NCBI GenBank assembly: GCA_024682395.1
Contig: JAIKZH010000066.1
Location: 1 to 44,566 of the forward strand
Length of the DNA: 44,566 nucleotides
Reading direction: 5' to 3'
Origin: Bacteroidaceae bacterium
GTDB taxonomy: Bacteria; Bacteroidota; Bacteroidia; Bacteroidales; Bacteroidaceae
Shown here: in pieces, positions 1 through 9,277 of the stretch
How positions within the stretch are numbered: the first letter of the stretch is position 1
How the letters are laid out: each line of letters opens with the position of its first letter
Made by a program: the position numbers and the translations under genes
The notes under the pieces: generated by a model
What the model was told of the DNA's origin: nothing
What the model saw: only the letters and a program-made list of their open reading frames with translations
Database searches by the model: none

Positions 1-128
1 ATGTTGCAAATGTAATACATAAAAATTGAATATTCAAAATTATAAAGAATAAAAACTTTATATTATACTTATTTAATAATTGAAAATCAAAATATGTTTA
101 TTATAAACATAATTACGAAAAAAATATG

Positions 129-136
129 TATCTTTG
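129..136 (+). promoter_or_regulatory. Predicted -7 promoter box of the fetAB-like operon
   Basis: TATCTTTG matches the Bacteroidetes -7 consensus TAnnTTTG. It lies 40 nt before the ATG of the ABC ATPase gene, giving a leader of about 34 nt. I see no TTG at the usual -33 distance; that place is taken by a short palindrome (94-110), so the promoter may need an activator. Confidence 0.6.
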
Positions 137-176
137 CAAAATAAATGCTTGTATTGGCTTATAAACATATAACAAC

Positions 177-812
177 ATGTTGCAACTTAAAGACGTTTCA
201 ATCATATATGGTGATAAATCTGTAATAAAGCACCTTTCTGTTAATGTAGATAAGGGGCAACTTGTGTGTTTATGTGGCGAATCGGGGTGTGGTAAGACTT
301 CATTGCTGAATGCTATTATGGGGTTTGTTGATTTTGAGGGAGAGATTTTGATTGATGGCATAAAAATGTTGCATACGAATATCGATTCTATAAGACGAAT
401 GATTGCCTATGTGCCTCAAGAACTGGCTTTGCCACAAGAAACAGTGAGAGAAATGGTTTATCTACCTTTTTCATTGAAAGCCAATCATCAAAAGGATCAT
501 TCTGACGAAAAAATATTAAAAGAATGGACTTACTTAAATCTGGATCGTTCTATATTGGATAAGAGAACGACTGAGATTAGTGGGGGACAACGTCAGCGAG
601 TAATGCTTAGTGTGGCTGGATTATTGCATAAGAAGATTATTCTTGTTGATGAACCTACCAGCGCACTTGATCCTGAATCGGCTCAACTTGTCTTAAATTA
701 TTTCAGATATTTAATCAATAATGATAATGTAACTATTATAGTTGCGTCGCATCATAAGGCAATAATTGACAATTCTGATAGAGTAGTTGAAATTAAATCA
801 TTAAACGCATAA
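177..812 (+). CDS. fetA: ABC transporter ATP-binding protein, FetA (YbbL)-like
   Basis: This is the cytoplasmic ATPase of an ABC transporter. All ABC motifs are visible: Walker A GESGCGKTS at residues 34-42, Q-loop Gln81, signature SGGQRQ at 135-140, Walker B ILVDEPT at about 155-161 and the switch His192. The length of 211 residues is that of a single ATPase domain without extensions. The next gene, 12 nt downstream, encodes a permease of the FetB/YbbM family, which is the usual partner. In E. coli FetAB is linked to iron export and resistance to peroxide stress; transfer of that substrate to this organism is inference. The ATG at 177 sits just behind a good -7 box. The symbol rests on the partner gene, because the ATPase alone is not diagnostic. 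Confidence 0.82.
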   Translation: MLQLKDVSIIYGDKSVIKHLSVNVDKGQLVCLCGESGCGKTSLLNAIMGFVDFEGEILIDGIKMLHTNIDSIRRMIAYVPQELALPQETVREMVYLPFSLKANHQKDHSDEKILKEWTYLNLDRSILDKRTTEISGGQRQRVMLSVAGLLHKKIILVDEPTSALDPESAQLVLNYFRYLINNDNVTIIVASHHKAIIDNSDRVVEIKSLNA

Positions 813-824
813 ATCTAAAGAACT

Positions 825-1667
825 TTGGTAGATATTGATATATTTGGATTAGGAATAGGACTGGTTCTTATGCTGATACCTCTGTTCTTCCTTTATAAAC
901 TGAGAACAGGACTGGTACATTCTACATTGTCAGCCACCATTCGCATGATTATACAACTATGGCTGATAGGGTTGTATTTGCAGTTCCTTTTCTTAAGTGA
1001 TGTGTGGTGGGTTAATCTGATTTGGGGACTGATAATGACATTTGTGGCAACTGGTACGGCACTGCAACGTACTCGTCTCAAACTGCAATATGTTGGAATC
1101 CCTTTGCTTGTTTCATTTCTTTCTACGGCTTTGATAATAAGCATTTATTTTATAGGATTAGTCTTAGGATGCTCTGAAATGAAATTCGATGAGTTTTCTG
1201 CATCACCAACCATATTGTTGTCATACCTCTTCTCTGCAAGATATTTTATACCAATCTTCGGGTTGTTGTTGGGTAATATGCTTGGCGTTAACGTACTTGC
1301 ATTAAGTACTTATTTTGAAGGTATTCGAAGAGAACAACAGATGTACCGATATCTATTGGGGAATGGTGCAACAAGATGGGAGGCAACTCAGCCCTTTTTA
1401 AGAAAAGCGGCAATCAAGGCGTTTAATCCATGTATCGCTAATATGGCTGTCATGGGACTTGTTGCTATGCCTGGAACTATGATTGGACAGATTCTGGGTG
1501 GAAGTGATCCGAGTCAGGCAATAAAATATCAGATGATGATTGTGGTGATTACGTTCGTGGCTTCTATGATGTCGCTTATGATTACTATATTTCTTGCGCA
1601 GAAACAATGCTTTGACAGCATGGGGCTTTTGAAAGATGTAATTGCTGATAAAAAAGATAATAAATAA
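825..1667 (+). CDS. fetB: ABC transporter permease, FetB (YbbM, UPF0014)-like
   Basis: This is a polytopic inner-membrane protein of 280 residues with about seven hydrophobic segments. It matches the UPF0014/FetB family by its overall layout, the conserved stretch around ALSTYFEGIRREQ and the later GLVAMPGTMIGQILGG. Its role is to form the membrane channel for the ATPase encoded 12 nt upstream, probably exporting iron. The start is TTG at 825, preceded by CTAAAG, and no ATG lies nearby in frame, so initiation at TTG is likely. The ATPase, this gene and the radical SAM gene 25 nt downstream are close enough to be cotranscribed. Metal specificity cannot be read from the sequence. Confidence 0.85.
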   Translation: MVDIDIFGLGIGLVLMLIPLFFLYKLRTGLVHSTLSATIRMIIQLWLIGLYLQFLFLSDVWWVNLIWGLIMTFVATGTALQRTRLKLQYVGIPLLVSFLSTALIISIYFIGLVLGCSEMKFDEFSASPTILLSYLFSARYFIPIFGLLLGNMLGVNVLALSTYFEGIRREQQMYRYLLGNGATRWEATQPFLRKAAIKAFNPCIANMAVMGLVAMPGTMIGQILGGSDPSQAIKYQMMIVVITFVASMMSLMITIFLAQKQCFDSMGLLKDVIADKKDNK

Positions 1668-1704
1668 CGCCTTGTGTTAATGGGATTTTTACTTGTATTA
1701 TAAT

Positions 1705-2610
1705 ATGGAATATCTGGAATTTGGTGCGTGGCTTACATCTCAATTAGGTTATAAGGCTCAAAAAATATCAATAAATGCTGGATTTACTTGCCCTAACAGG
1801 GATGGACGTGTGGGGCTGGGTGGATGTACATATTGTAATAACCAATCGTTTAATCCTGATTATTGCAAGACTGATAAGAGTATTTCGCAACAATTATGTG
1901 AAGGACGTGAGTTCTTTAGAAAAAAATATCCTGATATGAAATACCTTGCTTATTTTCAGGCATATACTAATACTTACGGAGAATTCGATGATGTCATTCG
2001 TAAATATAAAGAGGCTCTTAGTGTGGATGATGTCGTAGGACTTGTTATCGGAACACGTCCCGATTGCGTTTCGGGGAAATTATTAGATTATTTACAGACT
2101 TTACACGATAAAGGTGTCTTCGTTTTAGTAGAATATGGTATAGAAAGTGTTCACGATAAAACTCTTGTACGTATTAATAGAGGACATGATTTTGCATGTA
2201 CTCGTAAAGCTGTGATTGAAACAGCAAAACGAGGACTTCCTGTTGGGGGGCATATTATATTAGGATTGCCGGGCGAGGATAAAAACGATATATTAACCAC
2301 GGCGGTGAAATTATCGGAATTGCCGATAACAATATTGAAATTACATCAACTGCAAATTATAAAAGGTACACGTATGGCGGTGGAATATGCTACACATCCA
2401 GAAGACTTTATGAGGATGACAGTTGATGAATATGTAGATCTGGTTTGTGAATTTATCGCAAAAAGCCGACGAGATATGATCTTTGAACGTTTTGTCAGTC
2501 AGTCACCTCCCGACTTGTTGGCAGTCCCAGGGTGGGGACTTAAAAATTATCAGTTTGTGGAGAAAATAAAACGACGTCTTCAAACTCTACCTGATAACCG
2601 AGTTGGTTGA
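1705..2610 (+). CDS. Radical SAM protein, YhcC/TIGR01212 family
   Basis: This protein of 301 residues has the cluster-binding pattern of its family: Cys29, Cys41 and Cys44 (C-x11-C-x2-C, ending GGCTYCNN). The glycine-rich strand GLPGED and the C-terminal PGWGLKNYQF block also match YhcC-like proteins. Members bind a 4Fe-4S cluster and S-adenosylmethionine and resemble Elp3; the substrate is not established to my knowledge. An in-frame TTG at 1693 could add four residues, but the ATG at 1705 starts directly at the conserved MEYLEFGAWL. Its last 71 nt overlap the 3' end of a DUF4230 gene on the other strand, and both reading frames look conserved there. Confidence 0.85.
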   Translation: MEYLEFGAWLTSQLGYKAQKISINAGFTCPNRDGRVGLGGCTYCNNQSFNPDYCKTDKSISQQLCEGREFFRKKYPDMKYLAYFQAYTNTYGEFDDVIRKYKEALSVDDVVGLVIGTRPDCVSGKLLDYLQTLHDKGVFVLVEYGIESVHDKTLVRINRGHDFACTRKAVIETAKRGLPVGGHIILGLPGEDKNDILTTAVKLSELPITILKLHQLQIIKGTRMAVEYATHPEDFMRMTVDEYVDLVCEFIAKSRRDMIFERFVSQSPPDLLAVPGWGLKNYQFVEKIKRRLQTLPDNRVG

Positions 2611-3139
2611 TTATATGAGAGATTGATTGCATAGCATATAGTTTTGATTTTCGTCTGTTTTCTTTGGTGTCAAATCTGTTTTTGATTTGCGCTTCAATTT
2701 TTTTCTTCATGTTTTTTGTTGATGAAAGATTCTGGTACCAATAGTCTTCATCATCGGATACAAATGAAGAATGTATTGTCGATGCGTTGTACAAGGGTTC
2801 TGGTAGTTTAACCAATACTTTCTTGGGCTCAATCATCGTGTATTTTATATCTGCCATTCTTATCTTATGACTGACTTTCTGACGTAATACCTGCACACAT
2901 GAATGCTCTTCGGGAATTAGTCCTAAATGATATTCTGTTTGATGTGCAGTGGTGAAATCCTCAATGATGGCGGTCGATACATATAAATCATTGGTTGGCA
3001 TAACCTCGATGATGGCATCGGCAGTTTCTTCAAGCGTGATTTCTTCAGAATCGTTGTTTATTTTCTGCATTACAAAAACACAGATTATTATTATGAGTGC
3101 AGTAAGTCCCGTTATAAGTATTGTTTTCTTATGTTTCAT
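2540..3139 (-). CDS. DUF4230 domain protein, membrane anchored
   Basis: The protein has 199 residues: a short basic start (MKHKK), one hydrophobic segment (about residues 6-24) and an exported or periplasmic DUF4230-like domain. The C-terminal stretch around INQLGYQVEFED aligns by eye with the end of the neighbouring paralogue (AKSLGYNGVEIE). DUF4230 proteins have no established function. Translation could begin 66 nt further upstream, but the ATG at 3139 gives a normal signal anchor, and the longer form would run into the upstream gene. The gene lies 46 nt behind the other DUF4230 gene, so both are probably one transcript. Its 3' end overlaps the converging radical SAM gene by 71 nt. Confidence 0.75.
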   Translation of the reverse strand: MKHKKTILITGLTALIIIICVFVMQKINNDSEEITLEETADAIIEVMPTNDLYVSTAIIEDFTTAHQTEYHLGLIPEEHSCVQVLRQKVSHKIRMADIKYTMIEPKKVLVKLPEPLYNASTIHSSFVSDDEDYWYQNLSSTKNMKKKIEAQIKNRFDTKENRRKSKLYAMQSISHIINQLGYQVEFEDVVLFSPQTDNF

Positions 3140-3185
3140 ATTCGATAATGTAATAAATTGAAATACATAAATCTTAGAGAATAAG

Positions 3186-3773
3186 TTATTCGATTTCAAC
3201 ACCATTATAACCTAATGATTTTGCTAAACTATCAAAAATCATCTTGGCATTGTTGCGTATGTCCTTTTCTGCAATTTCCTTAAATTCTCCTTTCTTCAAA
3301 ACTTCTTTGTAAGCTTTTCGACTGATGGTTTCAATCATCTCGTGTCCTACAGCAGAACGAAGTCCTGTGGATATGCACACAATATTGCCCGACTCGGTGT
3401 CTGTGTTATAACCAGAATCAATAACTTTTGCTTCAGGCAACTTGATATGTATGATTTTGCTTGAGTCGTCAATACGAATACTCTCGAGTTTTATGTCGCG
3501 TATGTCGTATCCATATTTTATATTTATCGACACTGGAACTACACATTTTCGGCTCCCAAATTTCCAAGTATTTGGGTCGCGTAACGAAATCTTTTCTGTC
3601 TTGTCTGAATCATATATGGCAATCTTCCGTATTGTGAGTTCTGTCGTGACAATATCTGCTTCCTGATGAATGGCAGAGAGTAAAACAGATTCTTTATCTG
3701 GTTCGCTGCTCTTGTCTTTACAAGAAACAACCAACACGGACAAAATGAACATTATAATGATTTTTTTATACAT
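3186..3773 (-). CDS. DUF4230 domain lipoprotein
   Basis: The protein has 195 residues. It starts with a lipoprotein signal peptide: basic MYKK, a hydrophobic stretch, then VVSC with lipidation expected at Cys17, followed by a charged linker (KDKSSEPDKES). The rest is a DUF4230-type domain, paralogous to the protein encoded just downstream. Function is unknown. A pair in which one copy is a lipoprotein and the other has an N-terminal anchor suggests related envelope roles, which is inference. A TAnnTTTG box on the minus strand (TATTTTTG, 3815-3822) lies 42 nt upstream of the start, interleaved with the promoter of the divergent peptidase gene. Confidence 0.78.
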   Translation of the reverse strand: MYKKIIIMFILSVLVVSCKDKSSEPDKESVLLSAIHQEADIVTTELTIRKIAIYDSDKTEKISLRDPNTWKFGSRKCVVPVSINIKYGYDIRDIKLESIRIDDSSKIIHIKLPEAKVIDSGYNTDTESGNIVCISTGLRSAVGHEMIETISRKAYKEVLKKGEFKEIAEKDIRNNAKMIFDSLAKSLGYNGVEIE

Positions 3774-3802
3774 AATTGTCGCTCTTCTTACTGATAAATT
3801 CG

Positions 3803-3822
3803 TAAATTTGTCAACAAAAATA
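3803..3822. promoter_or_regulatory. Interleaved divergent -7 boxes
   Basis: On the plus strand TAAATTTG (3803-3810) is a -7 box for the DPP-type peptidase gene. On the minus strand TATTTTTG (3815-3822) is a -7 box for the DUF4230 lipoprotein gene. They lie only 4 nt apart, so RNA polymerase could hardly occupy both at once. Neither has a convincing -33 element at the optimal distance. Confidence 0.45.
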
Positions 3823-3840
3823 ACTAAAATAAATTGAAAT

Positions 3841-6060
3841 ATGAAATTTTTATTGAAGTGGTCTATTACATATATATGTATTTTGACTTTTCAATTGCAA
3901 ATAAGTGCGAAAACAATAAGTATGATAACATTAGAGGATGTAGTATCTGGTCAATTTGCTGAAAAAGGAATAGGGAACGTCAAATTTCTTCTTAATGGAG
4001 ATTATTATACAATTCAGAGTAAACGTAAGTTGATTCTACACTCATCTGCGAATCCCGAATCTCAAAAGGTTTTGCTTGATCTTGATGAGGCTATAGGTGA
4101 AAAACCTGATGCCATCGTAGATTGTGTTATAACTCCTAATATGAAATATGTGTTGGTGGAAGCGGATAGGCGACCTATTTATCGTCATTCTGCTGTCTCA
4201 AATTATTATTTGTATAATATAAGGAGTAAAAAGATGCGTCTCCTTTCTAATAAGGGGAATATAGAAAGTCTTAAACTTTCTCCAGATGGCTCTATGGTGG
4301 GATTCGTACGTGATAATGATCTTTATGTTGTGACGTTAAAAGATAGAAAAGAAAAAAGAATCACAAATGACGGACGTTTTAATCATGTGATAAATGGAAA
4401 ACCTGATTGGGTGAATGAAGAGGAATTCTCATATAATTGTGCTTTTGACTTTTCTTCTGATGGGAGATTTATCGCATGGATTAGATTCGATGAAACGGAT
4501 GTGCCTACATTTTCTTTTCCAATAAGCAAACATGTTGATGGCTCTGATTCTGTTGAGATGTATGAATATAAATATCCTAAGGCAGGTGAAACGAACTCAA
4601 AAGTGAGTGTGTTTGCTTATGATATATATAATAAGGAGTGTTGTAGAATTAAGGTCCCTGTGGATGCTGACGGATATATACCGCGTATTCAGTTTACATG
4701 TGAAGCTAATAAACTGGCAGTTGTGACATTAAATAGAGCTCAAAACGTATGTAGTATTTATAAGGCAAATCCATCGAATGGTGATTGTGAACTATTGGTC
4801 TCTGAATCAAATAGTACATATGTCGATGAGTCATTCTATCAGAATCTGGACTTCTCACATGAACGATTCGTTTTGTTGAGCGAAAGGGATGGTTTCCGTC
4901 ATTTGTATCTCTATGATATGAAAGGAACGATGATAAAACAACTTAGTAAGGGTGATTTTGAGGTAATCGATTATTATGGTCAAGATGATAAAGGAAGGTT
5001 TTATTACTCAAGTAATGAAGGGAGTCCTCTTGAACAATATGTATATTCTGTTGATGAAAAAGGCGAAAAACTTCTTTTGACAAAGGATAAAGGTGTAAAT
5101 ATCGCAGTTTTTGATGATAAATGTAATTATTTTATCAAGAAATGGTCTTCTTTGAAATCGCCTTCTAAATATTCTCTTTGTGATAATAAAGGTAATGAAC
5201 TATACACAATGGAGGATAATAATGCTTTAATTGATGCTTTGAACGAGTTAGAATCAAGTAGTGTCGATTTCTTTCAGTTTGCAATTAACGAGAATGTCTT
5301 GCTAAACGGATGGATGGTGAAACCTGATGATTTTGACGCAAATAAGAAATATCCTGTACTTATGTTCCAGTATTCAGGACCAGGAAACCAAAAAGTGAAA
5401 AATCAATGGGCAAATGGTTTGTATTCAGGTTTGCTATGGGAAAAACGATTGGCTCAAAAAGGGTATATTGTAGTGTGTGTGGATGGACGAGGTACTGGCG
5501 GACGTGGCGAAGAGTGGCGTAAAACAACATATAAACATCTTGGTTATATAGAAGCCAATGACCAAGTCGAAACAGCTTTGTATTTATCGACTTTACCATA
5601 TGTCGATAGTGACCGAATCGCTATTTGGGGATGGAGCTATGGAGGTTGGAATACGCTGATGGCAATGTCTGAGGGACGTCCAGTGTTTAATTGCGGAATA
5701 GCAGTCGCTCCGGTTACTTCTTTCAGATTTTACGACACCATATATACAGAGAGATACATGGGATTACCTTCGGAAAATTCAGATGCATACGATGATAATC
5801 CTATGACAAGGGCTGATAAACTACATGGTGATGTGTTGTTAGTTCATGGTTATGCTGACGATAATGTGCATTTTGAAAACATGGAAGAACTGACAAAAGT
5901 ATATGAACAACATGGCATACAATTCGAAAAAGAGTTTTATGCTAATCGTAATCACCATTTGAATGTGGGGAATACACGTTTGCATCTTTTGACAAGAATG
6001 GAGAATTTTCTTGATAGACATATGGGAAAAAAGAACGATAACGAAAAAGAAAGAAAATAA
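3841..6060 (+). CDS. Dipeptidyl peptidase IV-type serine peptidase (family S9B)
   Basis: This exported serine peptidase of 739 residues removes N-terminal dipeptides, typically after proline, from peptides. A signal peptide covers about residues 1-23 (MKFLLKWS to ISAKT). A DPP-IV-type beta-propeller with the NEEEF-like element follows (to about 470), then an alpha/beta-hydrolase domain. The catalytic triad is complete: Ser599 in GWSYGG, Asp673 in GYADDNVHF and His705 in NRNHHL. The Glu pair of NEEEF, which binds the substrate N-terminus in the family, is present near residue 196. Length is normal for bacterial DPP IV or prolyl-tripeptidyl peptidase, and which of the two this is cannot be settled by eye. 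It fits an asaccharolytic or peptide-using lifestyle together with the Xaa-Pro aminopeptidase at 18.6 kb. Confidence 0.88.
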   Translation: MKFLLKWSITYICILTFQLQISAKTISMITLEDVVSGQFAEKGIGNVKFLLNGDYYTIQSKRKLILHSSANPESQKVLLDLDEAIGEKPDAIVDCVITPNMKYVLVEADRRPIYRHSAVSNYYLYNIRSKKMRLLSNKGNIESLKLSPDGSMVGFVRDNDLYVVTLKDRKEKRITNDGRFNHVINGKPDWVNEEEFSYNCAFDFSSDGRFIAWIRFDETDVPTFSFPISKHVDGSDSVEMYEYKYPKAGETNSKVSVFAYDIYNKECCRIKVPVDADGYIPRIQFTCEANKLAVVTLNRAQNVCSIYKANPSNGDCELLVSESNSTYVDESFYQNLDFSHERFVLLSERDGFRHLYLYDMKGTMIKQLSKGDFEVIDYYGQDDKGRFYYSSNEGSPLEQYVYSVDEKGEKLLLTKDKGVNIAVFDDKCNYFIKKWSSLKSPSKYSLCDNKGNELYTMEDNNALIDALNELESSSVDFFQFAINENVLLNGWMVKPDDFDANKKYPVLMFQYSGPGNQKVKNQWANGLYSGLLWEKRLAQKGYIVVCVDGRGTGGRGEEWRKTTYKHLGYIEANDQVETALYLSTLPYVDSDRIAIWGWSYGGWNTLMAMSEGRPVFNCGIAVAPVTSFRFYDTIYTERYMGLPSENSDAYDDNPMTRADKLHGDVLLVHGYADDNVHFENMEELTKVYEQHGIQFEKEFYANRNHHLNVGNTRLHLLTRMENFLDRHMGKKNDNEKERK

Positions 6061-6134
6061 AGAAATATTGCTCGTTTAGTGAAACCCATATTGTGCAAAG
6101 TTGATGTCTTTAATGACTATTTTGATAAATTTAA

Positions 6135-7688
<1,554 letters not shown>

Positions 7689-7699
7689 TTCAAAAACAA

Positions 7700-7766
7700 T
7701 CAAATGAGTTTCATACTTATTATGGAGATAATTTCTTTTCCGTAAAATGTATGAATCTCATTTGAT
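7700..7766 (+). repeat. Long inverted repeat between guaB and the first PPIase gene
   Basis: The arms 7700-7717 (ATCAAATGAGTTTCATAC) and 7749-7766 pair over 18 bp with a single mismatch around a 31-nt loop. In RNA this is a long stem. There is no U-run behind it, so it is not a standard intrinsic terminator; it could be a processing site, an attenuator or a protein-binding site. It begins 12 nt after the guaB stop and ends 36 nt before the next start codon. Confidence 0.7.
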
Positions 7767-7802
7767 ATGTTATATAAAAATATAATAATCAAATTCCTTA
7801 CA

Positions 7803-9230
7803 ATGAAGAAGATACTGATTTCAGCTTTTGCATATATGGCTGCAGCAATGGGATTCGCTCAATCTAATGATCCCATTATAATGACAATAAATGGAAAACA
7901 AATTACACGCTCAGAGTTCGAATATAGCTATAATAAAAATAACTCAGATGGTGTCATCGATAAGAAAAGCGTAGAAGACTATGTACCTTTATTTGTTAAT
8001 TTCAAATTAAAAGTACTTGCTGCCGAAGATGCAAAATTTGATACGTTGACTTCTGTAAATAATGATCTTATGAGCTACCGCGAACAGATGTTATTACCAA
8101 CTGTTGTAGATAGCTCTTATATTGAAAGAGAAGCTTATAGCCAATACAAAAGATATGTAGATCGCTATGCAGGCGAAGATATACTGACTGCAAGTCATAT
8201 TTTTGTTTTAATGCGTCAGGATGCAACTCCTGAACAACAAAAAGCAGCTAAAGAAAGAATCGATTCTATATACAAAGCATTGAATAACGGAGCCGACTTT
8301 GCAGAATTGGCAAAGAAATGTTCTGACGACAAGGGCTCTGCTGCTCGTGGTGGCTCACTTGGACAATTCGTAAAAGGACAGATGATTCCTGAATTCGAAA
8401 ATGCTGCCTTTAAAATGCAAGCAGGACAAGTTTCTGCTCCTTTTAAATCCTCTGTAGGATGGCACATAATTAAGATGATTGATCGTCACCAGATTCAAAT
8501 TCAATCATATGAATATTATCATAATGATATCTTGAAGAATCTGAAAGCTCGTGGAATTCAAAAAATATCTGCAAATCATTATATAGATTCTTTAGCAAAT
8601 AAGGAAGGTGTATCAAGACAAGTTATTATTGACAGAGAATTCGATAAACTTATTACTAAAGATATAGATCAGAAATATCTGTCACAAGAATACTATGATG
8701 GTACACTTATGTATGAAATAGTGAAAACTACAATCTGGGATGTTGCAGCACAAGATGAGGCTGGAATCGCTCAATATTTCGCAAAGAATAAAAAGAAATA
8801 TAAATGGGATAGCCCACGATTCAAGGGTATATTGATAAGAGCAAAACAACTTGGAATCATCGAAGGTGCTAAACAGTTGATTAAGAAGGAAAAAGATGAT
8901 AACAAGTGGGGCCAGATGATAGTTGACAAATATAATACGGATTCACTTATTGTTGTAAGAATTGAACATGGAATCTACAAACAAGGTGATAGCAATAATG
9001 TAGATATCCTCCAATTCGGTAAGGAAGGCGAGATAAAGAAACAAGGTGGTTTTGATTATGTGGATACATATGGAAGAATGATTTCAAAACCAGAAACATA
9101 TAAAGATGTCAGAGCTCAAGTAGTCTCTGATTATCAATCAGTAAAGGAACAGGAATGGGTGGAACAATTACGTGCAAAGTATCCAGTTTCTGTTGATAAG
9201 TCAGTCTTGAAAACCGTTAATAATCATTGA
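7803..9230 (+). CDS. Periplasmic parvulin-type peptidyl-prolyl isomerase
   Basis: This 475-residue protein has a signal peptide (MKKILISAFAYMAAAMGFAQS, cleavage near residue 20), an N-terminal SurA-like chaperone region and one PpiC/rotamase domain at about residues 127-228. The motifs ASHIFV, DDKGSAARGGSLGQF and VGWHIIKM are clear. It probably helps outer-membrane proteins fold while they cross the periplasm. The start at 7803 is favoured over a start 36 nt upstream because it yields a normal signal peptide. A second PPIase with a different layout follows 47 nt downstream, and an OstA-like gene comes next, so the cluster looks dedicated to outer-membrane biogenesis. The C-terminal 240 residues show no second rotamase domain that I can recognise. 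Confidence 0.86.
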   Translation: MKKILISAFAYMAAAMGFAQSNDPIIMTINGKQITRSEFEYSYNKNNSDGVIDKKSVEDYVPLFVNFKLKVLAAEDAKFDTLTSVNNDLMSYREQMLLPTVVDSSYIEREAYSQYKRYVDRYAGEDILTASHIFVLMRQDATPEQQKAAKERIDSIYKALNNGADFAELAKKCSDDKGSAARGGSLGQFVKGQMIPEFENAAFKMQAGQVSAPFKSSVGWHIIKMIDRHQIQIQSYEYYHNDILKNLKARGIQKISANHYIDSLANKEGVSRQVIIDREFDKLITKDIDQKYLSQEYYDGTLMYEIVKTTIWDVAAQDEAGIAQYFAKNKKKYKWDSPRFKGILIRAKQLGIIEGAKQLIKKEKDDNKWGQMIVDKYNTDSLIVVRIEHGIYKQGDSNNVDILQFGKEGEIKKQGGFDYVDTYGRMISKPETYKDVRAQVVSDYQSVKEQEWVEQLRAKYPVSVDKSVLKTVNNH

Positions 9231-9277
9231 TATGATATTTATGGTTCTTAAATATAATTAATAAAGTAATAGTAAAT

